From Bacillota bacterium (lineage in GTDB: Bacteria > Bacillota > Sulfobacillia > JACIYH01), in NCBI GenBank assembly GCA_030019365.1, contig JASEFA010000003.1, positions 186,001-250,000 on the forward strand: 64,000 nucleotides of DNA, given 5' to 3'. Positions within the stretch are counted from its first letter, which is position 1; every line of letters starts with the position of its first letter. The notes under the pieces were generated by a model that was given only the letters and a program-made list of their open reading frames with translations, searched no databases and had not been told where the DNA came from. The position numbers and the translations under genes were made by a program. Shown here in pieces: positions 1-8,298 of the stretch.

Positions 1-1
1 G

Positions 2-289
2 GGACGGATTCCCCATTACCCCCAGGCGCTCCGCAACGTGCGGCTCCCCGACGGCATGCGCTATCGTGCCACTCCCCGCATCGAGGAGGCCCTGCGGGAA
101 GCCGCCCGCACCCTGGGGGAACGCGGGAGGGTGCTCGTACGTCCTTCCGGTACGGAACCCCTGGTGCGCATCATGGTGGAGGGGGTCGACCCGGGCGAAG
201 TCACCGGGGTGGTGGCCAGGCTGGAGGAGGTGATTGCCGGGGAGGTATCGAGGGGGTCAGGAGAACCCCGATCGGCGCATCCGGAATGA
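2..289 (+). CDS. glmM: Phosphoglucosamine mutase, C-terminal end (5' part outside window)
   Basis: This is the last 95 codons of a gene that begins before the window. GlmM converts glucosamine-6-phosphate to glucosamine-1-phosphate on the cytosolic route to UDP-GlcNAc. The visible part is the C-terminal domain of the alpha-D-phosphohexomutase fold. It carries the phosphate-binding loop RPSGTEPLVRIMVEG (about 43 to 29 residues from the end) and an upstream YPQALRNVRLP stretch typical of GlmM. Its position directly before glmS, which makes the GlmM substrate, supports the call. The active-site serine and metal loop lie outside the window. Confidence 0.93.
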   Translation, partial: GRIPHYPQALRNVRLPDGMRYRATPRIEEALREAARTLGERGRVLVRPSGTEPLVRIMVEGVDPGEVTGVVARLEEVIAGEVSRGSGEPRSAHPE

Positions 290-300
290 GCGCGGTGAGC

Positions 301-316
301 GCACCCGGGAGGGTGC
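301..316 (+). other. Short perfect hairpin between glmM and the glmS ribozyme
   Basis: GCACCC and GGGTGC pair perfectly around a GGGA loop. No T-run follows, so it is not a convincing intrinsic terminator. It could stabilise the 3' end of the upstream message or be a spacer structure in front of the ribozyme. A second 6-bp stem (326-331 with 344-349) lies just before the ribozyme cleavage site. Confidence 0.4.
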
Positions 317-360
317 ACAAGACGTGTCGCAAGGAGTGCGGTGTGCGACGAAGGCAGAGA

Positions 361-501
361 GCGCCGGGACTTCCTCCCGCGTGGTGCGGGGGAAGTTGAC
401 GAGGGTGGGGTTCATCGAAGGATTCGGCGGATGCCCCACGGTTGGCCACGACCGTAAGAGGCCTCACAAATCCCGGGAGCGATCCCGGGGACAAAAGGGC
501 C
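361..501 (+). ncRNA. glmS ribozyme (glucosamine-6-phosphate-responsive self-cleaving riboswitch)
   Basis: The leader between glmM and glmS matches the glmS ribozyme layout. A GCGCC begins at 361, so cleavage is expected between A360 and G361. The core follows: TTGACGAGGGTGGGGTTCAT (395-414), then TCGAAGGATTCGGCGGATGC (415-434), CCCACGG, and a CCGTAAGAG segment. A P4 hairpin (471-478 with 483-490) and the closing ACAAAAGGG precede the glmS Shine-Dalgarno. In the known class, glucosamine-6-phosphate acts as a coenzyme for self-cleavage, which destabilises the glmS mRNA and gives product feedback. The match is to remembered family motifs; no covariance model was run. Confidence 0.93.
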
Positions 502-522
502 GGGTGGTGAAAGGAGAGGTGG

Positions 523-2403
523 ATGTGCGGAATAGTGGGCTACGTGGGCCCGCGGCCCGCGTTGCCCGTGCTGTTGCAGGGATTGTCCCGCCTGGAGTAC
601 CGGGGATACGATTCGGCGGGCGTGGTGGTCCTTGACGGAGATCGGGCACTGGCGTGCAAGCGTGAGGGCCGGCTGTCGCGCCTGGAGGCGGAGCTGGAGG
701 CGGAGTTCGACGGCGGGCGCGCCCGCACGGGCATCGGTCATACCCGCTGGGCCACCCACGGGGTGCCCTCGGATGAAAACGCCCACCCCCACGGAGATTG
801 CACCGGGCGTTTCTGGGTGGTGCACAACGGGATCATCGAGAACTACCGGGAGCTGAAAGAGGAGCTGGCCGGGGAGGGCCACCGCTTTGTGTCCCAGACC
901 GACACCGAGGTGGTCCCCCACCTCATCGAGAGCCTTTACCAGGGGGACCTGCCCGGGGCGGTGGCGGCGGCTGCCCGCCGCCTGCGGGGATCCTACGCCC
1001 TGGCTGTCATGTCGCCTCTTCACCCCGGCATGCTGGTGGCGGTGAGGCATGAGAGCCCCCTGGTGGTGGGCCTGGGCGAGGGCGAGAACTTCCTGGCCTC
1101 CGATGTGCCTGCGCTGCTGGAATATACGAGAAGCACCTACATCCTGGACGAAGGCGAAATGGCGGTGCTCACCGCAGACCGGGTCGAGGTGAGTGACCGC
1201 CACGGCCGTCCGGTGTCCAAGGAAGTGTTTCGGGTCACCTGGGATGCCAGCATGGCCCAAAAGGGCGGCTATCCTCACTTCATGCTCAAGGAGATCCACG
1301 AGCAACCGGCCGCCCTGCGCCGGACTCTGGCCTCGCGGCTGGCTGAAAACGGGGACGTGCGGGCGGAGGAAGAGGCCCTCGACCCGGACTGGCTAGGCCG
1401 GTTCCGCCGCGTGCACCTGGTGGCCTGCGGGACCGCCTACCATGCCGGACTGGTGGGGAAGTACCTGCTGGAAGGGCTGGCGCGCATGCCCGCGGAAGTG
1501 GAGCTGGCCTCCGAGTTCCGTTACCGTCAGCCCCTGGTAGACCGGGACACCCTGGTGGTAGTCATCAGCCAGTCGGGTGAGACCGCCGATACCCGGGCGG
1601 CCCTGCGGGAAGCGTGTGCCCGGGGCGCAGGCGTACTGGCCATAGTCAACGTGGTGGGTAGCTCCATCGCCCGCGACGCCGGGCGGGTCCTGTACACCTG
1701 GGCGGGGCCGGAGATAGCGGTGGCTTCCACCAAGGCCTACTCCTGCCAGGCGGCCGCGCTGACTCTGCTGGCCCTGCACCTGGGCCGCCTGCGGGGGACG
1801 CTGTCCGCGGAGGAGGCGCGCCGCCTGGGGCGGTCGCTGCGGGCTCTTCCCTCCCTGGTGGAGGAGGGGCTGGCCGGAGCCGGCCGCATCGAGGAGGTCG
1901 CCCGCCGTGTGGCCGCACACGAGGATGCATTCTTCATTGGCCGGGGCCTGGACTACGCCGTGGTACAGGAGGCCCAGCTCAAGCTCAAGGAGATCTCGTA
2001 TATCCACGCCGAGGCGTACGCGGCCGGCGAGCTCAAGCACGGCACCCTGGCGCTGATCGTGCCGGACACCCCGGTGGTCGCCCTCACCACCCAACCCACC
2101 CTGCGTGAGAAGACCATCTCCAACGTGGAAGAAGTGCGGGCCCGGGGCGGCCGCGTCTATCTCTTCGCCCCCGCGTCCCTCACCGGTGGGGCGACGGAGG
2201 GCCTCGGTAGGCAGGAGGCTGGGGATGGAGCCCCCGCGCAGCCCATGGGAGTGGAGGTGATCACCATCCCCGAGGTTGACCCCTGGCTGGCGCCGGTGGT
2301 GGCGGTGGTGCCCATGCAGCTGCTGGCGTACTACGCTGCGGTGGCCCGGGGGTGCGACGTCGACAAACCCCGCAACCTGGCCAAGAGCGTCACCGTAGAA
2401 TAG
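523..2403 (+). CDS. glmS: Glutamine--fructose-6-phosphate aminotransferase (isomerizing)
   Basis: Makes glucosamine-6-phosphate from fructose-6-phosphate and glutamine, the first committed step to UDP-GlcNAc. The protein has 626 residues. It starts MCGIVGYVG, leaving Cys as the N-terminal nucleophile of the glutaminase domain (about 1-225) once Met is removed. Two SIS sugar-isomerase domains follow, with VACGTAYHAG near residue 298 and SQSGETADT near 349. The C-terminus DKPRNLAKSVTVE is the conserved isomerase tail. AAAGGAGAGG lies 4 nt before the ATG. A Gly/Ala-rich insert of about 27 residues (near 549-576) sits in the second SIS domain. Controlled by the upstream ribozyme. Confidence 0.98.
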   Translation: MCGIVGYVGPRPALPVLLQGLSRLEYRGYDSAGVVVLDGDRALACKREGRLSRLEAELEAEFDGGRARTGIGHTRWATHGVPSDENAHPHGDCTGRFWVVHNGIIENYRELKEELAGEGHRFVSQTDTEVVPHLIESLYQGDLPGAVAAAARRLRGSYALAVMSPLHPGMLVAVRHESPLVVGLGEGENFLASDVPALLEYTRSTYILDEGEMAVLTADRVEVSDRHGRPVSKEVFRVTWDASMAQKGGYPHFMLKEIHEQPAALRRTLASRLAENGDVRAEEEALDPDWLGRFRRVHLVACGTAYHAGLVGKYLLEGLARMPAEVELASEFRYRQPLVDRDTLVVVISQSGETADTRAALREACARGAGVLAIVNVVGSSIARDAGRVLYTWAGPEIAVASTKAYSCQAAALTLLALHLGRLRGTLSAEEARRLGRSLRALPSLVEEGLAGAGRIEEVARRVAAHEDAFFIGRGLDYAVVQEAQLKLKEISYIHAEAYAAGELKHGTLALIVPDTPVVALTTQPTLREKTISNVEEVRARGGRVYLFAPASLTGGATEGLGRQEAGDGAPAQPMGVEVITIPEVDPWLAPVVAVVPMQLLAYYAAVARGCDVDKPRNLAKSVTVE

Positions 2404-2592
2404 GTGAGCCCGTGCCGCCTGTTGCGCCAGGGTTTTCCCCCTGTCTTCCGTGATGCTGCCTTGAGCCCTTCTGGTTCTGGCCTGCGGGAAAGAGGGGATC
2501 CCTGCTCCGCCGATGCTCAGCGCTGACCCCCACCTGGGCGAAGGAGAACGGCGGCGAAGGAAAATGGGGGTGGGGGGAAGAATACCCAGGGG

Positions 2593-3084
2593 ATGCTGGG
2601 CCTGGGTGTTGACGTGGTTGCCGTGTCGCGCTGGCGCCGCCTCCTGCGGTTGCAGGGGGACCGCGTGGCGGGGCGGGTTTTTGCCCCGGAGGAGCTCGCG
2701 CAGTGCAGCGGGCGACGGGCTGCCGAGCAACTGGCGGCCCGGTGGGCGGCCAAGGAGGCCGTGGCCAAGGCCCTCGGGTGCCGGCCCGGGTCCTGGCGCG
2801 ACGTTGTGATCCAGCGGGGCGCCGGCGGGGTGCCGCGCGTTTTGCTGCGGGGGGCGTGGATGCAGGCCGCCCGCCAGCGCGGCGTGAAGTCCTGGCGCAT
2901 TTCCCTGAGCCATGAGAGAGCGGTGGCCGTGGCCGTTGCTCTCGCCCTGGGCGAAGACGGCAGGGTGCTGGCGGAGGGGGACGTGCCGCTGGCAGAAGAG
3001 GCAGGGCTTGCGGAAACCGGTGGGCCGCCGGTTCGGGACGCGGTCCGGGGCGCGCAGGCGGGAGGCGCGGTGGAGGAGGCATGA
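2593..3084 (+). CDS. acpS: Holo-[acyl-carrier-protein] synthase
   Basis: Transfers 4'-phosphopantetheine from CoA to the ACP serine. The 163-residue protein begins MLGLGVDVV, whose Asp is the expected Mg2+ ligand. It contains the signature RWAAKEAVAKALG near residues 52-64 and SLSHERAVAVAVAL near 104-117. About 40 extra Ala/Gly/Glu-rich residues follow the usual AcpS end and have no evident function. The stop overlaps the next start (ATGA), so it is translationally coupled to the NAD(P)HX repair gene, a pairing common in Bacillota. The 190 bases before it (2404-2592) show no recognisable element. Confidence 0.95.
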   Translation: MLGLGVDVVAVSRWRRLLRLQGDRVAGRVFAPEELAQCSGRRAAEQLAARWAAKEAVAKALGCRPGSWRDVVIQRGAGGVPRVLLRGAWMQAARQRGVKSWRISLSHERAVAVAVALALGEDGRVLAEGDVPLAEEAGLAETGGPPVRDAVRGAQAGGAVEEA

Positions 3085-4664
3085 GGGCAGTCACCGGGGC
3101 CGAGATGCGGGAGATCGACCGCCTGGCTCAGGAAGAGGGGGCCATCCCCGGTCTCATCCTGATGGAGAGTGCGGGCCGGGCTGCTTTTGGACAGGCCCTC
3201 AAGATGCTCGGGGATGCGCCCGGGTGCCGGGTGCTGGTGCTGTGCGGCAAGGGGAACAACGGGGGCGACGGCCTGGTGGTGGCCCGGCACCTCTGCCATC
3301 AGGGGGCGGAGGTGAGGGTGCTGCTCACCGCCTCCCCCGACGAACTGAAGGGGGATGCCGCCGCCAACCTGGCCATGGCCAGGGCCGAGGAGGCCCTGCC
3401 CGGCACCCGCCTGGCATTGCGGTTCCTGTCGGGACCGGGCTGGGAGGGCGTTCTCGCGGAGGAACTGGCCGCCGCGGACCTGGTGGTGGACGCCCTGCTG
3501 GGCACAGGGATACAGGGGGGTGCCCGGGGGCAGGTGGCGCAGGTCATCGAGGCGCTGAACCGGGCGGAGCGGCCGGTCCTGAGCGTGGACGTACCTTCGG
3601 GGCTGGACGCCGACACCGGGGCGGTGAGCGGGCCCTGTGTGCGCGCCCGGGTGACGGTCACCCTGGGTCTCCCCAAGGTGGGTCTGCTGGTGTACCCGGG
3701 CGCCGAGCACGCCGGCCGGGTGGTGGTGGCCGACATCGGCATTCCCCCCGGACTGGTAGAGCGGGTCAACCCGCAGGTGGAAATGCTGGAAGAAGAGCAG
3801 GTGGCAGCCTGGTTGCCCGCCCGTCCTCCGGCCGCCCATAAGGGAACTTTCGGACACCTCTGGGTGGTGGCCGGGTCCCAGGGGATGGTGGGGGCGGCGA
3901 AGATGGCGGCCATGGCGGGCCTGCGGGGAGGAGCGGGGCTGGTGACCCTGGCCCTGCCCGTGCGGCAGCAGCCGGTGGTGGCGGCGGGGCTATCAGAGGT
4001 AATGACGCGCGGCCTGCCGGAAGAAGAGGGGATGCTGAGCGCTTCCGCCCTGGACGTACTCAAGGAGGCGGGCCGGGGGGCGGAAGCGTGGGCCATAGGG
4101 CCGGGACTGGGGCGCTCGCCCGGGGTGGCCACCCTGGTGCGCGACTTCGTGCGCTGGTGCCCGGCGCCCCTGGTGGTCGACGCCGATGGCCTCTGGGCCC
4201 TGGGCTCGGACCTTTCCCTCTTGCGGGAGAGGGAACACCCGACTGTCCTTACCCCCCACCCCGGCGAGATGGCTCGCCTGCTGGACAGCACCGTTGCCCG
4301 CGTGCAGGCGGACCGCTTCGAGTCGGCGCGGGAGGCGGCCCGGCGCTCGCGGGCGGTGGTGGTGCTGAAGGGGGCCCGGTCGCTGGTGGTGACGCCTGGC
4401 GGCCGGGTATTCGTCAACCCCACCGGCAACGTAGGGATGGCCACCGGGGGATCGGGGGACGTGCTCACCGGCCTGCTGGGTGCGTTTCTGGCGCAGGGAG
4501 TGCCTGCCGAGCGGGCGGCCTGCCTGGGCGTGTTCCTGCATGGCCTGGCCGGAGACCTGGCCGCCGGGCGCAGGGGCCACCTGTCTCTGGTGGCCGGTGA
4601 CGTCCTGGCCTTCGTGCCCGGCGCCGCGCGGCGCCTGGAACGGGCCGCCCGCCGGGCGGACTGA
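3081..4664 (+). CDS. nnr: Bifunctional NAD(P)H-hydrate epimerase / ADP-dependent dehydratase
   Basis: Repairs hydrated NAD(P)H. The N-terminal YjeF half (about 1-215) epimerises NAD(P)HX and the C-terminal ribokinase-like half (about 225-510) dehydrates it using ADP. The epimerase half shows GKGNNGGDGLVVARHL near residues 56-71 and the SVDVPSGLDADTG segment near 168-180. The dehydratase half shows KGTFGHLWVVAGS near 254, a Gly/Ala helix after it, and the nucleotide-site NVGMATGGSGDVLTG near 450. The length of 527 residues fits the fused bacterial form. It overlaps acpS by 4 nt. Confidence 0.96.
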   Translation: MRAVTGAEMREIDRLAQEEGAIPGLILMESAGRAAFGQALKMLGDAPGCRVLVLCGKGNNGGDGLVVARHLCHQGAEVRVLLTASPDELKGDAAANLAMARAEEALPGTRLALRFLSGPGWEGVLAEELAAADLVVDALLGTGIQGGARGQVAQVIEALNRAERPVLSVDVPSGLDADTGAVSGPCVRARVTVTLGLPKVGLLVYPGAEHAGRVVVADIGIPPGLVERVNPQVEMLEEEQVAAWLPARPPAAHKGTFGHLWVVAGSQGMVGAAKMAAMAGLRGGAGLVTLALPVRQQPVVAAGLSEVMTRGLPEEEGMLSASALDVLKEAGRGAEAWAIGPGLGRSPGVATLVRDFVRWCPAPLVVDADGLWALGSDLSLLREREHPTVLTPHPGEMARLLDSTVARVQADRFESAREAARRSRAVVVLKGARSLVVTPGGRVFVNPTGNVGMATGGSGDVLTGLLGAFLAQGVPAERAACLGVFLHGLAGDLAAGRRGHLSLVAGDVLAFVPGAARRLERAARRAD

Positions 4665-4714
4665 CGCATCTGCCCGGGGGAAGCGGGGCGGGCGGAGGGC
4701 CGCGCCTCGAGCGG

Positions 4715-5941
4715 GTGGCGAAGGAGGTGGGGGCGGCGGCGCTGCGGGCGGTGCTGGAACGCAACCTGAGACCCACCTGGGTGGAGGTGGACCTGGATGT
4801 CCTGGCCGCCAACGTGCGGGAGCTGGTGCGGGTGGCCGGGGGCAGCCAGGTGATGGCCGTGGTAAAGGCGGACGGGTACGGCCACGGGGCCGTCCCGGTG
4901 GCCCGCACGGCTGTGGAAGCGGGTGCGCGCTGGCTGGCGGTGGCATGCCTGGAGGAAGGGCTGCAACTGCGCCGTCAGGGCCTCAAGGTACCCATCCTCA
5001 TCCTGGGCTACCTCCCACCGGAGGAAGCACGCGCCGCCGTGGAGGCCGACATCTCCTGCTGCGTCTTCGGGGACGAGGGGGCGCGTGCCCTGGCCCAGGC
5101 GGCGGCACGGTCGGGCCGGCGAGCCCGGGTGCATGTCAAGGTGGACACCGGGATGGGCCGCCTGGGGGTACGGCCGGAAGATGCGGTGGGGTTCGTGCGC
5201 TGGCTGAAGGGAATTCCCGCCCTGGAGGTCGAAGGGGTATTCACGCACCTGGCCGCCGCTGACGAGGACGACCTCTCCTCCGCGCGGGCGCAGGTGGAGG
5301 CCTTCTCCTCGGTGCTGACCGCCCTGGAGCGGGAGCAGGTGCACGTTCCCTATCGACATGCGGCCAACAGTGCCGCGCTGCTACGCCTGCCCGGGGCCAG
5401 GCTGAATCTGGTGAGGCCGGGGCTGGCCATGTACGGCATCTACCCGGCCCCCGGGCTGGAATCGGTGGCCCGGGTGCGACCCGTGCTGACCTGGAAGACC
5501 CGCGTGGCCCAGGTCAAGGTAATGCGACCGGGCGAGACGGTGGGATACGGGCGCACGTGGCGGGCGGCGGGGGGCGAGGTGGTGGGCACCCTGCCGGTGG
5601 GGTACGCGGACGGGTACCGGCGGGTGCTGTCGGGACGGGCGGAGGTGCTGGTGCGGGGGCGGAGGGCGCCGATCGCGGGCAGGGTTTCCATGGACCAGCT
5701 GACGGTTGCCTTACCGGCCGGATGGGAGCTGTCCGCCGGGGAAGAAGTGGTGCTGCTGGGACGGCAGGGAGAGGAAGAGATTACGGCCGGGGATCTGGCC
5801 CGGGCCGCCGGCACCATTCCCTACGAGATCCTGGTGGGGATAGGGCGACGGGTGGCCAGAGCGTATTTGTGCGACGGTGAGGTCGCCCGGGTGGAGACGG
5901 GCACCGCTGAGTTTGCCGGAAGGGGTGAAGGTAATGGGTGA
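4715..5941 (+). CDS. alr: Alanine racemase
   Basis: A PLP enzyme interconverting L- and D-alanine for peptidoglycan. The 408-residue protein has AVVKADGYGHG with the PLP lysine at residue 51. It also has the barrel segments HVKVDTGMGRLG and RPGLAMYGIYP, and the C-terminal beta-domain motif VGYGRT with VGYADGY, the region that supplies the second catalytic tyrosine in Alr dimers. The GTG start at 4715 has only a weak ribosome site, and a slightly later start is possible. The stop overlaps the next gene, an antitoxin, by 8 nt, reproducing the Bacillus alr-ndoAI-ndoA order. Confidence 0.97.
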   Translation: MAKEVGAAALRAVLERNLRPTWVEVDLDVLAANVRELVRVAGGSQVMAVVKADGYGHGAVPVARTAVEAGARWLAVACLEEGLQLRRQGLKVPILILGYLPPEEARAAVEADISCCVFGDEGARALAQAAARSGRRARVHVKVDTGMGRLGVRPEDAVGFVRWLKGIPALEVEGVFTHLAAADEDDLSSARAQVEAFSSVLTALEREQVHVPYRHAANSAALLRLPGARLNLVRPGLAMYGIYPAPGLESVARVRPVLTWKTRVAQVKVMRPGETVGYGRTWRAAGGEVVGTLPVGYADGYRRVLSGRAEVLVRGRRAPIAGRVSMDQLTVALPAGWELSAGEEVVLLGRQGEEEITAGDLARAAGTIPYEILVGIGRRVARAYLCDGEVARVETGTAEFAGRGEGNG

Positions 5942-6221
5942 AGCGCGCAGGATAACCATCACCTTGCCGGCGGATCTACTTGACGCGGTAGACGGCATCG
6001 TGATCCAGGAGAAGAGGAGACGCAGCGAAGTCATCTGTGATGCCCTGCGGGGCCACCTGGAATCGCGCCGCCGCCAGCTACTGCGGCAACAGCTGGTGCG
6101 GGGATACCAAGAGATGGGCCAGTTGAACCTGCACCTGGCCGAGGACGGTACCACCTGGCCCGTGGAGGCGGCGTGGGCGGGGGGAGGCCCCCTCACGGGG
6201 ACGGAGGGTGGGAGTTGGTGA
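5934..6221 (+). CDS. mazE: Ribbon-helix-helix antitoxin of the alr-linked mazEF (EndoAI-like)
   Basis: Predicted antitoxin and DNA-binding autoregulator for the following MazF RNase. It has 95 residues from the ATG at 5934. The N-terminus [20 protein letters not shown] is a typical ribbon-helix-helix strand-helix, followed by [12 protein letters not shown]. The C-terminal part, rich in Gln, Trp and acidic residues, is where EndoAI-type antitoxins bind the toxin. It overlaps alr by 8 nt and mazF by 4 nt, so all three are probably made from one message. The last 15 residues are Gly-rich and may be dispensable. Confidence 0.9.
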   Translation: MGEARRITITLPADLLDAVDGIVIQEKRRRSEVICDALRGHLESRRRQLLRQQLVRGYQEMGQLNLHLAEDGTTWPVEAAWAGGGPLTGTEGGSW

Positions 6222-6565
6222 TCAGGCGGGGAGACGTGTTCTACGCTGATCTGAGTCCGGTGGTGGGCTCGGAGCAAGGGGGCATCAGGCCGGTACTGAT
6301 CATCCAGAACGACATCGGCAACAGGTACAGCCCTACCACCATCGTGTCTGCCATCACCTCCCAGATCGCCAAGGCCAGGTTGCCCACCCACGTGGAGCTC
6401 CCGGCTCGGGAGTCGGGCCTGGATCGGGACTCGGTGATCTTGCTGGAGCAGATCCGCACCATCGACAAGCGGCGGTTGCGACAGCGGGTGACCCACCTGG
6501 GTGACGAGATCATGGAGAGGGTGAACGAGGCCCTGGCCATCAGCGTGGGATTGAGAGAGATTTGA
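6218..6565 (+). CDS. mazF: mRNA endoribonuclease toxin MazF/EndoA
   Basis: A sequence-specific, ribosome-independent RNase of the MazF/PemK fold. I take the GTG at 6218, which gives a GTGA overlap with the antitoxin stop and a 115-residue product, almost the length of B. subtilis EndoA. The sequence is strongly EndoA-like throughout: [20 protein letters not shown] at the start, [20 protein letters not shown], then LPTHVELP and [17 protein letters not shown]. The Arg and Thr/Ser residues expected at the EndoA active site lie in these blocks. An upstream in-frame start at 6173 would add residues with no family match. Confidence 0.96.
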   Translation: MIRRGDVFYADLSPVVGSEQGGIRPVLIIQNDIGNRYSPTTIVSAITSQIAKARLPTHVELPARESGLDRDSVILLEQIRTIDKRRLRQRVTHLGDEIMERVNEALAISVGLREI

Positions 6566-6606
6566 CGTCGCAGGCGACCAATACCGGTCCTTGGGGGGGA
6601 TGAGGA

Positions 6607-7587
6607 GTGCAATTTGCCAGGCTGCCGCGCCTTCACCTTGCCGGATTGCCCACGCCCCTGGAGGAGGCCGTGGGGCTGGAGCGCCTGTTTCCGGGAGTGC
6701 ACCTGTTCCTGAAGCGGGATGATCTCACCCATGCCGCCCTGGGAGGGAACAAAGCCCGCAAGCTCGAGTTCCTGTTCGCCGACGTCCGGCGCCAGGACGC
6801 CGACGTGGTGCTGACGGTGGGAGGGCCGCAGTCAAATCACGCTCGCATCACCGCTGCCCTGGCCGCCCGCCTGGGCCTGGAATGTATCCTGGTGCTGGAG
6901 GGCGAGGAGCCGGAAGAGAGGCAGGGCAACCTGCTGCTGGACCGCCTGCTGGGGGCGGAGGTACGCTTTGCCGGCGCCCGGCCAGCCCAGGAGGTGATGG
7001 AAGAAGCAGCCGCCGACCTGCGGGCCCGGGGACGGCATCCCTACCCCATTCCCGTGGGGGGATCCACCCCCCTGGGCGCGGTGGGCTACTGCCTGGCCAT
7101 GCAGGAGATGCTGGCCCAGGCTGCCGGGATGGGCGTCGTGGCGCACCGGGTATATGTGGCCACCGGTTCGGGAGGCACTCAGGCCGGGCTGGTGCTGGGC
7201 GGGCGGGTGCTCGATCCCGCCCTCCGGGTCACGGGCATCAGCGTGAGCCGGTCGAGCGGTGAATCCCGCCCGCGGGTGGCGGACCTGGCTACCGGGGCGG
7301 CCCGGCTGCTCGGTCTGCCCGTAACCGTGAGTGCCGGAGAGGTAGAGGTGCTCGACGACTACATCGGGCCGGGCTACGGCATCCCCACCCCTGCCTGCCT
7401 GGAGGCGATCCGGCTCCTGGCGCGGGAGGAGGGGGTGCTGCTCGACCCCGTGTACACCGGCAAAGCCATGGGTGCACTGGTGGACCACCTGCGCCGGGGC
7501 GTGGTGAAACCAGGGGAGAACGTGGTATTCTGGCACACGGGAGGGTCTCCCACTCTCTTTGCATATTCGCAGTATCTGGAGGACTGA
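6607..7587 (+). CDS. D-cysteine desulfhydrase / ACC-deaminase-family PLP enzyme
   Basis: Probably converts D-cysteine to pyruvate, sulfide and ammonia. The family also includes 1-aminocyclopropane-1-carboxylate deaminase, and sequence alone does not separate them safely. The 326-residue protein has RDDLTHAALGGNKARKLEFL with the PLP lysine at residue 49, the substrate loop GGPQSNHAR, and the phosphate-cradle YVATGSGGTQAGL. GTG start at 6607 directly after GAGGA. It follows mazF by 41 bases and precedes a glutamine-amidotransferase-like hydrolase by 6 bases. Confidence 0.87.
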   Translation: MQFARLPRLHLAGLPTPLEEAVGLERLFPGVHLFLKRDDLTHAALGGNKARKLEFLFADVRRQDADVVLTVGGPQSNHARITAALAARLGLECILVLEGEEPEERQGNLLLDRLLGAEVRFAGARPAQEVMEEAAADLRARGRHPYPIPVGGSTPLGAVGYCLAMQEMLAQAAGMGVVAHRVYVATGSGGTQAGLVLGGRVLDPALRVTGISVSRSSGESRPRVADLATGAARLLGLPVTVSAGEVEVLDDYIGPGYGIPTPACLEAIRLLAREEGVLLDPVYTGKAMGALVDHLRRGVVKPGENVVFWHTGGSPTLFAYSQYLED

Positions 7588-7593
7588 ACGAAA

Positions 7594-8298
7594 TTGCTGC
7601 CTCTCATAGGAATCACCAGCAGCACCGATGAAAATGACCGCGTGCGCGTGCCGGCCGGTTACCCGGCGGCCGTGGAAGCGGCCGGCGGTGTCCCGGTTAT
7701 CCTGCCGGTGCTCAATCCGGGGAAGGCCGCAGAGGTGCTGGCTCACCTCCAGGGCCTTCTTCTTTCCGGGGGTGTGGACCTCGATCCATCGTACTACGGC
7801 GAGGACCCCTTACCCGGCCTGGGAAAGGTCACCCCCGAGCGGGATGCCTTCGAACTCGCCCTCGCTCGTCAGGCCCTGGCCCTGGGTGTTCCCATCCTGG
7901 GGATATGCCGGGGTGTCCAGGTGCTCAACGTGGCGGCGGGAGGAAACCTCTTTCAGGACCTGGGCTCCCAGCTGCAAAAGGTGCTCAAGCACAGCCAGGA
8001 AGCACCGCGCTGGCACGAAAGCCATCCCGTGCAGCTGGACCCCCAGAGTCGTATGGCCGCCGTTCTGGGTGTGACGGAGGCCCGGGTCAACTCCTTCCAT
8101 CATCAGGCGGTCAGGGCCGTGGCCCCGGGACTGCGCGCAGTGGCCTGGGCACCCGATGGGGTCATCGAGGGGGTGGAGTCCACCGACCATCGCTTCGCCC
8201 TGGGGGTGCAGTGGCATCCCGAAGAGATGTGGAGCCGGGATCCTCTGCACCTCAAGCCCTTCTCGGCACTGGTGGAGGCCGCCCGTGCCCGCCTCTGA
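7594..8298 (+). CDS. Gamma-glutamyl-gamma-aminobutyrate hydrolase-type protein (peptidase C26)
   Basis: A class I glutamine-amidotransferase-like hydrolase of the PuuD/C26 group, expected to cleave gamma-glutamyl amides. It has 234 residues. The nucleophile Cys105 lies in GICRGVQVLNVAAGG, and the His of the triad is H208 in LGVQWHPEEMW. The N-terminus LPLIGITSS is typical of the group. The start is a TTG at 7594 with GGAGG 11 nt upstream. The 3' end overlaps the next gene by 14 nt. The true substrate is unknown; nearby peptide-cleaving enzymes suggest amino-acid or peptide salvage. Confidence 0.88.
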   Translation: MLPLIGITSSTDENDRVRVPAGYPAAVEAAGGVPVILPVLNPGKAAEVLAHLQGLLLSGGVDLDPSYYGEDPLPGLGKVTPERDAFELALARQALALGVPILGICRGVQVLNVAAGGNLFQDLGSQLQKVLKHSQEAPRWHESHPVQLDPQSRMAAVLGVTEARVNSFHHQAVRAVAPGLRAVAWAPDGVIEGVESTDHRFALGVQWHPEEMWSRDPLHLKPFSALVEAARARL

